DNA of 64,000 bases from Clostridium sp. 'deep sea' (lineage in GTDB: Bacteria > Bacillota > UBA994 > PWPR01), in contig NZ_CP063353.1 of assembly GCF_014931565.1 (NCBI RefSeq), positions 2,356,001-2,420,000 on the forward strand, given 5' to 3'. Made by a program: the position numbers and the translations under genes. Each line of letters starts with the position of its first letter. Within the stretch, counting starts at the first letter, position 1. The notes below the pieces were generated by a model. It had not been told where the DNA came from, searched no databases, and was given only the letters and a program-made list of their open reading frames with translations. Below are positions 1 to 6,884 of this stretch, piece by piece.

Positions 1-1
1 A

Positions 2-676
2 GCACCCAAAACTTATGCCTTAATACTGGGTAACCCCAACCAGTACGCTATACCATTTAGGTCTTTAGTTCCACTAAATATAGACAATTTACTAATTGTT
101 GGCAGAAGTGCTGGTTTTGATTCACTAGCTCATGGTAGCGCTCGAATGGTTCCTGTAGGAATGTGTACTGGTGAAGCCGCTGGTGTTGCTGCAATTATTG
201 CCAAAAACAATAATGTAAATGTACGTGCACTAAGCAAAGATAGCACTCTCGTTAAATCACTACAAGACCAGTTGATTAACAATGGCGCATACTTGCCAGA
301 GTTTGAAATAAAGGATAAATTTCTAAACCATAAATACTATACAGGTATAAGTTTTATAAGACAATATGCTTTAGTATGTGGAAACTATAACAATGATTAC
401 TTAGTAGATAGAATAATTAATACAGGTGAATATAATTGGCTGGTTCAAGAAATAGTTAAACGCAGAGAGCTAACACTAGAGGGCGAATATCTACCTTGTA
501 AAACAGTTAAAGATCTACAAAAAACCGATATAAATAATAGCTTTGCTAATAATCCTAAACTTTTAACATACCTTAACAGCTTAGAGATATATCAGCAAAC
601 TACAGAAGATGAATTTATAAGTATAGGTAAAATGGCAACACTGCTTTACCACATTGATGAGTATTTAAATAAATAA
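2..676 (+). CDS. FAD-dependent oxidoreductase, C-terminal part (5' end outside window)
   Basis: The reading frame is open from the left edge, so the gene begins outside the window. The visible part has the GRSAGFDSLAHGSARMVP and GMCTGEAAGVAA stretches typical of the C-terminal FAD-binding segment of the FAD_oxidored family (PF12831-type proteins). The last 110 residues are a less conserved helical tail. Substrate and pathway cannot be told from this fragment. A hairpin terminator follows directly. Family assignment is fairly sure, function is not. Confidence 0.75.
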   Translation, partial: APKTYALILGNPNQYAIPFRSLVPLNIDNLLIVGRSAGFDSLAHGSARMVPVGMCTGEAAGVAAIIAKNNNVNVRALSKDSTLVKSLQDQLINNGAYLPEFEIKDKFLNHKYYTGISFIRQYALVCGNYNNDYLVDRIINTGEYNWLVQEIVKRRELTLEGEYLPCKTVKDLQKTDINNSFANNPKLLTYLNSLEIYQQTTEDEFISIGKMATLLYHIDEYLNK

Positions 677-682
677 ATAAAA

Positions 683-713
683 GCCAATGAATTTTTGTTC
701 ATTGGTTTTTTAT
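683..713 (+). terminator. Rho-independent terminator of the FAD oxidoreductase gene
   Basis: A nine-base-pair stem (GCCAATGAA / TTCATTGGT) is followed by a T-run, seven bases after the stop codon. Confidence 0.8.
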
Positions 714-724
714 TACCTTAAATA

Positions 725-820
725 AAAATAATTCCACTATGGTTATATTTCAACCAAGAGTTTATACTTTGCCGAAGATCAAACAAAATCATTTACATTC
801 CACTATGGTTATATTTCAAT
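725..820. CRISPR. CRISPR relic: two 30-nt repeats and one 36-nt spacer
   Basis: Repeats at 725-754 and 791-820 share an identical 23-nt core (731-753 and 797-819). They differ mainly in the first six bases and in the last base. The 36-nt gap and 30-nt repeat length fit a type I-B array as known in Clostridia. No further repeats, leader or cas genes are visible, so this is a relic or minimal array. Orientation is unresolved. Confidence 0.5.
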
Positions 821-952
821 AGCGCAGCCATTTTTCATTATAAATACAATGCTTTTATGTGTCAAATCTGTCGATGTCAGGGTATTTTTTAAAAGTTTTA
901 ATTTATAAATTTAAATAATTATTAAATTCATTATAATCACAATAAAAAAATA

Positions 953-998
953 ATCTGTCGTACCCCTAGGGTTTTTACACTATTAGGGGTCGACAGAT
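953..998 (-). terminator. Terminator of the Crp/Fnr regulator gene
   Basis: A long stem (ATCTGTCG plus seven more pairs, one bulged base) is followed on the minus strand by TTATTTTTTT. It lies just beyond the regulator stop codon. Confidence 0.75.
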
Positions 999-1007
999 GT
1001 TTTTATT

Positions 1008-1706
1008 TTATACAAAGCTCTTTAAACCCTCAATATCTATAATCTTTACGGTAGATTTATAGAAGTCTATTAAACCCTCATCTCTCATTCTGCCCATTTC
1101 ACGAGACATTGAGGGTCGTGAAACATTTAGGTAGTCTGCTAGTTCATTTCGTTTTAGTGGTAATTCAAAGGTATTTTTTAGGCATTTGTTATATTGCTCT
1201 AATATATAAGTACTTAGTTTAACTCTCATGCTTTTTATGGTTAAATACTCTACTTGCTTATTGAGTTTTAGTGCTCTCATAGAGGTTATTTTAAGCATGT
1301 TTTGAATCATTTGTTTATGCCATGGGCAAACTTTATCACACTCGCCTATTATTTTGGTTTTAGATAAAAAGAAAACTGTACAATCTTTTTGTGCCTGCAC
1401 AGTTGCAGGCCACTTGCTTTTTTCCGAAAATACTACCATTTCACCAAACATATCACTTGGTTTAAGGGTCATCATAATTACTCTGTTTCCAGCGGCATTT
1501 TCTTTTATAACTATTGCTTCACCTTTTAGAATAATCCCTAACTCTTTAAAGGTATCTCCTGCCATTGTAATAAAATCATATTTTTTAAAGTGTTCTATAC
1601 GTGGTTTTAAACAACTAACCATACCATGAATATTATAAGGCTCTATATCGCTAAATAAAGTTGCTTTTTCAAGTACTTTAGAGTATAACTCAATTATTTT
1701 AACCAC
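1008..1706 (-). CDS. Crp/Fnr family transcriptional regulator
   Basis: The protein has 232 residues. Residues 15-140 form a cyclic-nucleotide-binding-like beta barrel (GDTFKELGIILKGEA, then MTLKPSDMFGEMVVF). Residues 165-225 form a winged helix with the Crp-type recognition region (LADYLNVSRPSMSREMGR). The N-terminal four-cysteine cluster of true Fnr is absent, so an Fe-S oxygen sensor of that kind is unlikely. It is divergent from the ferredoxin/cupin/hcp genes and probably controls them, as HcpR-type regulators do for hcp (inference). The start is a GTG next to an AGAGG sequence. Spacing is tight, so the true start may be a few codons away. Confidence 0.85.
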   Translation of the reverse strand: MVKIIELYSKVLEKATLFSDIEPYNIHGMVSCLKPRIEHFKKYDFITMAGDTFKELGIILKGEAIVIKENAAGNRVIMMTLKPSDMFGEMVVFSEKSKWPATVQAQKDCTVFFLSKTKIIGECDKVCPWHKQMIQNMLKITSMRALKLNKQVEYLTIKSMRVKLSTYILEQYNKCLKNTFELPLKRNELADYLNVSRPSMSREMGRMRDEGLIDFYKSTVKIIDIEGLKSFV

Positions 1707-1717
1707 CTCTTACACTT

Positions 1718-1733
1718 GGTAGCTATAGCTACC
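1718..1733. promoter_or_regulatory. Perfect 16-bp palindrome upstream of the Crp/Fnr gene
   Basis: GGTAGCTATAGCTACC lies 12 bp upstream of the regulator start, in its 5' leader. It may be an operator for autoregulation. The binding protein is unknown. Confidence 0.4.
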
Positions 1734-1778
1734 GATTAGCTACTATTATTATATTATACTAACAGTAACAACACAACC

Positions 1779-1799
1779 TTGAGATTACTCAACGTAATT
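1779..1799. promoter_or_regulatory. Fnr-like dyad (TTGAG-N4-CTCAA) with overlapping ATTAC-N5-GTAAT dyad
   Basis: TTGAGATTACTCAA at 1779-1792 has the layout of a Crp/Fnr half-site pair and lies 46 bp upstream of the ferredoxin gene. A second dyad, ATTAC...GTAAT, overlaps it. A related sequence occurs at 3063-3078 before hcp. A role as target of the divergent regulator is inferred. Confidence 0.5.
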
Positions 1800-1838
1800 G
1801 ACCTAAAAATATGACTATTCCTTAATGGAGGTATAAAT

Positions 1839-2552
1839 ATGAAAAGAAAGATTATTCAAATTGATGAAGCTAAGTGTAATGGCTGTGGTTTATGTGTAGA
1901 TGCCTGTCACGAGGGTGCTTTGCAAATGATAAATGGCAAAGCCAAGCTTATATCCGACTCTTATTGTGATGGTTTAGGTGATTGTTTGCCCGAATGTCCT
2001 ACCGGAGCAATTAAAATAATTGAACGTGAAGCTGCTGAATTTGATGTTGAGGCTGTTAAAGCTAATATGAAGAAAAAAGCAGCTACAAAAATACCCCATA
2101 ATGGTGGTGGCTGCCCTGGATCTAAAGCTATGATGTTAGCTAAAAAAGAGGCTACCCCTACTGCACCTGCACAGCTTAAGCCAACTTCTCAATTACAACA
2201 ATGGCCTGTGCAAATTAAATTAGTGCCTGTTAATGCCCCTTATTTTAATAATGCTAGTTTGCTAGTTGCTGCTGATTGTACTGCATTTGCATATGCAAAT
2301 ATTCACCAAGATTTTATGAGAAATAAAATTACTATTATTGGCTGCCCTAAGCTCGATGCTATGGACTATAGCGAAAAGTTAACAGCAATTATAAGCAATA
2401 ATAATATTAAAAACATAACTGTTTTAAGAATGGAAGTGCCTTGCTGTGGCGGTATGGAACATGCTGTGAAAAAAGCATTAATAAATAGTGGTAAAATGCT
2501 ACCTTGGCAAGTTGTTACTATAACCTCAGAAGGAAATATAAAAGAGAATTAG
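1839..2552 (+). CDS. 4Fe-4S ferredoxin-type protein linked to hcp
   Basis: The protein has 237 residues. The N-terminus carries two cysteine clusters (CNGCGLCVDACHEGA at about 14-28 and CDGLGDCLPECPTGA at about 43-57) for [4Fe-4S] centres. A low-complexity linker follows. The C-terminal part (about 125-230) contains CTAFAYANIHQDF, GCPKLD and EVPCCGGM, seen in iron-sulfur proteins that accompany hybrid cluster protein in Clostridia. It is probably an electron donor to Hcp (inference from context). The RBS GGAGG precedes the ATG. The cupin and hcp genes follow on the same strand. Confidence 0.85.
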   Translation: MKRKIIQIDEAKCNGCGLCVDACHEGALQMINGKAKLISDSYCDGLGDCLPECPTGAIKIIEREAAEFDVEAVKANMKKKAATKIPHNGGGCPGSKAMMLAKKEATPTAPAQLKPTSQLQQWPVQIKLVPVNAPYFNNASLLVAADCTAFAYANIHQDFMRNKITIIGCPKLDAMDYSEKLTAIISNNNIKNITVLRMEVPCCGGMEHAVKKALINSGKMLPWQVVTITSEGNIKEN

Positions 2553-2561
2553 AACTCGCTC

Positions 2562-2610
2562 TTGGTGATATATGTTTGGGTAATTTATTATTGCCCAAAC
2601 TCTGCACCAA
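2562..2610 (+). promoter_or_regulatory. Long stem-loop between the ferredoxin and cupin genes
   Basis: TTGGTG...CACCAA encloses a second stem, GTTTGGGTAA / TTGCCCAAAC. No clear U-run follows, so it may be an intercistronic structure or a weak terminator. Confidence 0.4.
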
Positions 2611-2665
2611 AGTAATTTGGCTTTAAGGATTATGAATCCATTAATAAATAATAGGAGGTATTGTA

Positions 2666-2989
2666 ATGGTAGAGAAGCTTTATAACTTTACGCTAGAAAA
2701 AGGTAAAAAGTTAATTGAGAGAGTTATTAGTGATAATAATGCTGACATAAACCATGCAGTTTTACCTAACGGCGAATGTTTACCAGAACACTATTCAAAT
2801 TCACATGTGTACTTAATTGTTGTTAAAGGAACAATTACCTTACAACTAAACGATCAAGACTCTCATAGCTACCCTACAGGTAGTATAGTTAATATTCCTT
2901 ACAAAACAAAAATGAATGTAAGCAATGCTCATAGTGAAGTATTAGAGTTTTTTATTGTAAAGGCACCAAGTCCAAAGAGCTTTAATTAA
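2666..2989 (+). CDS. Cupin domain protein
   Basis: A single small cupin of 107 residues: LPNGECLPEHYSNSHVYLIVVKG is the first cupin motif, followed by a beta-rich second half with the PTGSIVNIPY turn. The second-motif histidine is replaced (IPYKTKMNVSNAHSEV), so metal binding is uncertain. A strong RBS (AGGAGG) precedes the ATG. It lies between the ferredoxin and hcp genes and probably shares their control. Substrate unknown. Confidence 0.75.
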   Translation: MVEKLYNFTLEKGKKLIERVISDNNADINHAVLPNGECLPEHYSNSHVYLIVVKGTITLQLNDQDSHSYPTGSIVNIPYKTKMNVSNAHSEVLEFFIVKAPSPKSFN

Positions 2990-3062
2990 AACTGTGATGT
3001 ACAGAGCAACAAAGTGATTTTTTTTAACAGTAATTATTAGTAACAAAATAACAGTACTAAAA

Positions 3063-3078
3063 TTTACTCAATATAATT
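3063..3078. promoter_or_regulatory. Possible second regulator site upstream of hcp
   Basis: TTTACTCAATATAATT matches 13 of 16 positions of ATTACTCAACGTAATT at 1784-1799. It lies close to the hcp RBS, so repression or coincidence are both possible. Confidence 0.3.
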
Positions 3079-3092
3079 CTGGAGGTTTTTAA

Positions 3093-4661
3093 ATGGACAA
3101 TAATATGTTTTGTTTTCAGTGTGAACAAACTGTAAACGGTAAAGGTTGTACCAAAGTAGGCGTTTGTGGTAAACAAGCAAGTACAGCTAATTTACAAGAC
3201 GAGTTAACAGGGTCATTAGTTGGTTTAGCAAGGGCGACATATGAAAAAGAGACTAGCAAAACTGCTAATGAGTTAATGATGCAGAGTTTATTTGCTACTA
3301 TCACCAATGTTAATTTTGATGACGAGCGAATTAAAGAGCTAATTCGGCTAGTTAGAGAAGAAAAAAGCAATTATGGAGACGCCCAAGATTTAGCGCCAGA
3401 GGCTTTATGGCAAGGCAACGAAGATGTGGTTTCTTTACGTTCAACTCTGTTACTTGGTATGAGAGGAATGGCTGCATACGCTTGGCATGCCTATATTTTA
3501 GGACATGAAGACACAGAAGTAACTGCTTGGTTCTTTAAAGGTATGAAAGCCTTAGCTGAAGAACACACCGTTGAAGAATGGCTTGGATTATTAATGGAGT
3601 TTGGTCATATTAATCTCAAATGTATGGGTTTATTAGATACAGCTAATACCTCAACCTATGGCCACCCAGTTCCTACTCAGGTAACTACTAATGTTGAAAA
3701 AGGTCCTTTCATTGTAATTACCGGACACGATCTACACGATTTAAAAATGTTACTTGAGCAAACAGAGGGTAAAGGAATTAATATTTATACTCACGGTGAA
3801 ATGTTACCATCCCATGGTTATCCAGAGCTAAAAAAGTATAGCCACTTAAAGGGCAACTATGGTACTGCTTGGCAAAATCAGCAAAAGGAATTTGATAATT
3901 TGCCTGCACCGATTTTATTTACCACAAACTGCTTAATGAGACCCCGTATTAGTTATCAAGACAGAGTGTTTACTACAGATGTAGTGGGTTATCCGGAACT
4001 AATTCACATTAATAAAGAAAATAACGGGCATAAAGACTTTACGCTTGTTATTAACAAAGCTTTAGAGCTTGGTGGTTTTAGTGAGGATACCCAGTTTACA
4101 GGTATAAATGGTGGCTCTGTTTTAACAACAGGTTTTGGGCACAGTACTGTATTAGGTGTAGCCGACAAGGTTATTAGTGCTGTAAAAGATGGAGCAATAA
4201 AGCACTTTTTCTTAGTTGGTGGTTGTGACGGTGCTAAACCTGGTAGAAACTATTACACAGATTTTGTTAAACAAACACCAAATGATTCTATAGTTTTAAC
4301 ACTAGCCTGTGGTAAATTTCGATTTAACGATTTAGACATTGGTGAAATTGGTGGACTACCTCGCATTATGGATATGGGTCAGTGTAACGATGCTTACTCG
4401 GCAATTCAGGTGGCAGTTGCTTTATCTAAAGCCTTTGAGTGTGATGTAAATGAACTACCATTAACCCTTGTTTTATCTTGGTACGAGCAAAAAGCGGTAT
4501 GTATTTTGTTATCTTTGCTTGCTCTTGGTATTAAAAATATATACATTGGTCCCACGTTGCCTGCATTTTTCTCCTCTAATGTACTAGATGTGTTGGTATC
4601 GATGTTTGACTTACACCCTATAACTACCCCAGAGCAAGATTTACAAACAATATTGGGCTAA
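3093..4661 (+). CDS. hcp: Hydroxylamine reductase / hybrid cluster protein
   Basis: The protein has 522 residues, close to the family length. The N-terminal cysteines C7, C10, C19 and C25 (CFQCEQT, GCTKVGVCG) bind the cubane cluster. The C-terminal half has the hybrid-cluster ligands, including GGCDGAKPGRNYY and ACGKFRFN. Hcp reduces nitric oxide and hydroxylamine and is used by anaerobes against nitrosative stress. The RBS GGAGG precedes the ATG. Likely electron donor: the ferredoxin-like protein two genes upstream. A hairpin terminator follows. Confidence 0.96.
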   Translation: MDNNMFCFQCEQTVNGKGCTKVGVCGKQASTANLQDELTGSLVGLARATYEKETSKTANELMMQSLFATITNVNFDDERIKELIRLVREEKSNYGDAQDLAPEALWQGNEDVVSLRSTLLLGMRGMAAYAWHAYILGHEDTEVTAWFFKGMKALAEEHTVEEWLGLLMEFGHINLKCMGLLDTANTSTYGHPVPTQVTTNVEKGPFIVITGHDLHDLKMLLEQTEGKGINIYTHGEMLPSHGYPELKKYSHLKGNYGTAWQNQQKEFDNLPAPILFTTNCLMRPRISYQDRVFTTDVVGYPELIHINKENNGHKDFTLVINKALELGGFSEDTQFTGINGGSVLTTGFGHSTVLGVADKVISAVKDGAIKHFFLVGGCDGAKPGRNYYTDFVKQTPNDSIVLTLACGKFRFNDLDIGEIGGLPRIMDMGQCNDAYSAIQVAVALSKAFECDVNELPLTLVLSWYEQKAVCILLSLLALGIKNIYIGPTLPAFFSSNVLDVLVSMFDLHPITTPEQDLQTILG

Positions 4662-4680
4662 CCCCCTTTTACCCCGAATT

Positions 4681-4705
4681 GGAGCCAGAAATGGCTCCTT
4701 TTTTT
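4681..4705 (+). terminator. Terminator of hcp
   Basis: GGAGCC-AGAAAT-GGCTCC is followed by seven T. Confidence 0.85.
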
Positions 4706-4747
4706 GTGGCTATAAGTCACTTTATAAGAATTTTGAAAATTAAAAGG

Positions 4748-4773
4748 GTAGCCTTAATTTACTATAAGGCTAC
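4748..4773 (-). terminator. Terminator of the desulfoferrodoxin gene
   Basis: The stem GTAGCCTTA / TAAGGCTAC lies just past the minus-strand stop and is followed there by CCCTTTTAATTTT. Confidence 0.65.
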
Positions 4774-4803
4774 TCCTATGTATTTAAATTAACTTTTTTA
4801 CTA

Positions 4804-5181
4804 TTAAGCCTTCCACAAACCATGTAAATTGCAGTATGCTCTTACCTGTTTAACTTCTTTAGGGCACACATTAAAATATGCTTCTGGCTTATCATTAGGT
4901 TTTAATTCTGCTCTTAATACTTTATTTTCTGTTAAAACTTCTATAAAGTTAATACTATGCTCCTCAGTCATGGGGTGATTAATGCTACCTACACAAACAT
5001 GTATGCCATTATCTTTTTCTGTTACTACAGGTACATGTTTTTCTAAACCTGTATCACTGTTTTTAGCCTCAAGTTTTTGCATTGGTTTACCACAACATAC
5101 TAAAGCAGGAGCGCCTTCATGTACAACCTCTGTTACATTTTTGCAAATAGAGCAGTAATATAGTTCTCTCAATTTAGTCAT
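4804..5181 (-). CDS. dfx: Desulfoferrodoxin (superoxide reductase)
   Basis: The protein has 125 residues. The N-terminal desulforedoxin-like domain has C10, C13, C29 and C30 for a rubredoxin-type iron. The C-terminal neelaredoxin domain has the iron ligands H49, H69, H75, C117 and H120. It reduces superoxide to peroxide in the cytoplasm without making oxygen, as is usual in anaerobes. RBS (AGGAGG) and ATG are clear. It is monocistronic, next to hcp, giving a small oxidative/nitrosative defence cluster. Confidence 0.95.
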   Translation of the reverse strand: MTKLRELYYCSICKNVTEVVHEGAPALVCCGKPMQKLEAKNSDTGLEKHVPVVTEKDNGIHVCVGSINHPMTEEHSINFIEVLTENKVLRAELKPNDKPEAYFNVCPKEVKQVRAYCNLHGLWKA

Positions 5182-5345
5182 TTAATATTTACCTCCTTAA
5201 TAATGGCTTTTTATCAGAACATAAGCCAATTATTTTATTATTATAACAATATATTTTAGTATTTCTTAGTTTTTAATTTTTATAATAAACACTATGTTAT
5301 ATAATTCGACAAAGTAAACATGGGAGCTTAGTAAAAGTTGTTGTT

Positions 5346-6203
5346 TTATTGCTGATTTTTGCATAAATCTTGTTTGGTTTTAAAACCCGAACTCAAAGCC
5401 CCAGTTGGGCAAACATTAACACAATCTCCACAGCGTATACACTCTGCACTTGTTGTTGTTTTAGTAATATCTATATTCATTTTACAAGCTCTAACACAGG
5501 CCCCACAAGAGGTACAAGAGCTTTTATTATAGTTAATTTGGTATAGAGATATTTTATTAAATAAGGCATAAATAGCACCTAACGGGCACACGGTATAACA
5601 GAACGGCCTAAAAATTATAATGGAAGCTACAATAGTTATTATTAATAGAGCTATTTTCCAAGTAAATAAAAAGCCTGTTATTGCCTGCAATTGGGTATTA
5701 GTTGCCACTAATGGTATACCTGCCTCAAGTGTTCCTGCTGGGCAGAGATACTTGCAAAAAGCAGGCGCCCCAAGCCCTACAAAGTCAACAACTAAGGCGG
5801 GTAGTAAGATAACAAATATAATTAATATTAGGTATTTACCAAAACGCAAAAAGCTGTTTTTACTTGTCCATTTTAGTTTTGGGGTTTTAATTTTATATAG
5901 AAGCTCCTGAATTAAACCAAACGGACACAGCCAGCCACAAATAAACCTACCAGCTATTGCTCCGAAAAGCGCTACTAGGCCAAGTACATAATATGATATT
6001 TGATACCGTATTGAACCTATAACCGCCTGCAGGGCACCAATAGGGCAAGAACCTAAAGCACCGGGGCATGAATAACAGTTTAGCCCCGGCACACATATTT
6101 TTTTTATTATACCCTGATAAATAGTACCCGTAAAAAAGCCTTTGATGTTTAGGTTGGTAATTAAGGCCGTAATTAGTTGAACAAATTTTCTTTTATTAAC
6201 CAA
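5346..6203 (-). CDS. Membrane 4Fe-4S protein (NapH/MauN-like)
   Basis: The protein has several transmembrane segments. Cysteine motifs typical of NapH-type proteins are CGWLCPFG in a membrane loop, then two ferredoxin clusters near the C-terminus (CTSCGACVRACKMN and CIRCGDCVNVCPTGA). It probably passes electrons across the membrane to extracytoplasmic thiol-redox partners. I place the start at a TTG that overlaps the stop of the preceding CXXC gene (GGAG ten bases upstream). An in-frame GTG at 6260 would add 19 residues read from inside the CXXC gene. It is the last gene of the pump / selenothioredoxin operon. Confidence 0.85.
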   Translation of the reverse strand: MVNKRKFVQLITALITNLNIKGFFTGTIYQGIIKKICVPGLNCYSCPGALGSCPIGALQAVIGSIRYQISYYVLGLVALFGAIAGRFICGWLCPFGLIQELLYKIKTPKLKWTSKNSFLRFGKYLILIIFVILLPALVVDFVGLGAPAFCKYLCPAGTLEAGIPLVATNTQLQAITGFLFTWKIALLIITIVASIIIFRPFCYTVCPLGAIYALFNKISLYQINYNKSSCTSCGACVRACKMNIDITKTTTSAECIRCGDCVNVCPTGALSSGFKTKQDLCKNQQ

Positions 6204-6333
6204 TGCCAATACACTCCAAACATATATTAATGGCCTTTGTAAAAACCTCTTGCACTTCACCTCGGGTTATACCTACTGCAATAAACACTAAAGATACTAC
6301 AATAGTTATTTTAGCTATTCGCCTTTTATTCAT
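6196..6333 (-). CDS. Small CXXC membrane protein (CD1871A family)
   Basis: This is a 45-residue ORF. It begins MNKRRIAK, continues with one hydrophobic helix (about 8-24) and ends KAINICLECIGIG, the C-terminal CXXC signature of the CD1871A family. It starts one base after the stop of the selenothioredoxin gene and its stop overlaps the start of the 4Fe-4S membrane protein gene. This three-gene order (thioredoxin-like, CXXC peptide, 4Fe-4S membrane protein) recurs in Clostridia. It may relay electrons or thiols between its neighbours (inference). Confidence 0.85.
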   Translation of the reverse strand: MNKRRIAKITIVVSLVFIAVGITRGEVQEVFTKAINICLECIGIG

Positions 6334-6334
6334 A

Positions 6335-6856
6335 TTACTCAACTGCCTTTAACGCTATGTCTAAGAACTCTTTAAGGGCTTCTAGGTCTTTTTTACCAGA
6401 AAAATCTTCTCCAACAACCTTGCCTTCATTATCTACAAACATGGTGTAAGGTATATATTGTACCTTTTGATAGCTATTATATATTTCTTTATTACTGAGT
6501 ATATTTTTTGATTTAAAACCAGTTTCATTAACCACTTTTTTAGCCGAGCTGGCATTTTGTACATCGGTTAAAATACCTAAAATAGCAGTATTATCTGGCA
6601 ATTCTGCTTCTAGCTTTACGAGCTCAGGAAACTCCTGAATACACGATGGTCAACCTGTTCCCCATAAAAATACTAGTGTTACATCGTTATCTTTAAATAC
6701 CTCATTAGTAACTTCATTGCCATCTAAATCTGTTGTTGTAAACTCCGAAAAATCTGTTCCTAAAACTTCATTGTTTTTTTTATTACAAGCTGTTACCAAC
6801 ACTGTTATAGATAATAATATTATGGTTATTAACACTAATTTGCTTTTTTTCCGCAC
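6335..6856 (-). CDS. Selenocysteine-containing thioredoxin/TlpA-like lipoprotein
   Basis: Two adjacent ORFs join in frame through a TGA at 6650-6652, giving 173 residues with Sec at 69. The N-terminus is a lipoprotein signal (lipobox LVTAC, Cys24). A TlpA/AhpC-type fold follows (DLDGNEVT, VTLVFLWGTG), then the active site U69-P-S-C72 where relatives have CxxC, and the cis-proline region YIPYTMFVDNEGKVV. The protein is probably anchored outside the membrane as a thiol oxidoreductase. The start is GTG with a GAGGTG RBS. It lies 28 bp after the RND pump gene and one base before the CXXC gene. A SECIS-like hairpin follows the TGA. A nonsense mutation is the alternative but fits less well. Confidence 0.88.
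6623..6639 (-). promoter_or_regulatory. SECIS-like hairpin for Sec69
   Basis: In the mRNA, UUCAGGA-GUU-UCCUGAG forms seven pairs with a GUU apical loop, 17 nt after the UGA. This distance is close to that of the known E. coli fdhF element. The element lies inside the coding region, as in other bacteria. Confidence 0.7.
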
Positions 6857-6884
6857 TAAATCACCTCTTATTATTCTAATACTA

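Noticed and set aside
866-889. Third CRISPR-like copy near the relic
   Set aside because: Only an eight-base match to the terminator stem at 953, not to the CRISPR repeat core.
1354-1629. Plus-strand ORF opposite the Crp/Fnr gene, and similar antisense ORFs elsewhere
   Set aside because: They lie fully inside well-supported genes on the other strand, lack RBSs and show no recognisable domains.
6650-6652. TGA as a true nonsense mutation in the thioredoxin-like gene
   Set aside because: The codon is exactly the first active-site Cys position, the downstream Cys and frame are intact, a SECIS-like hairpin follows, and a second gene shows the same pattern.
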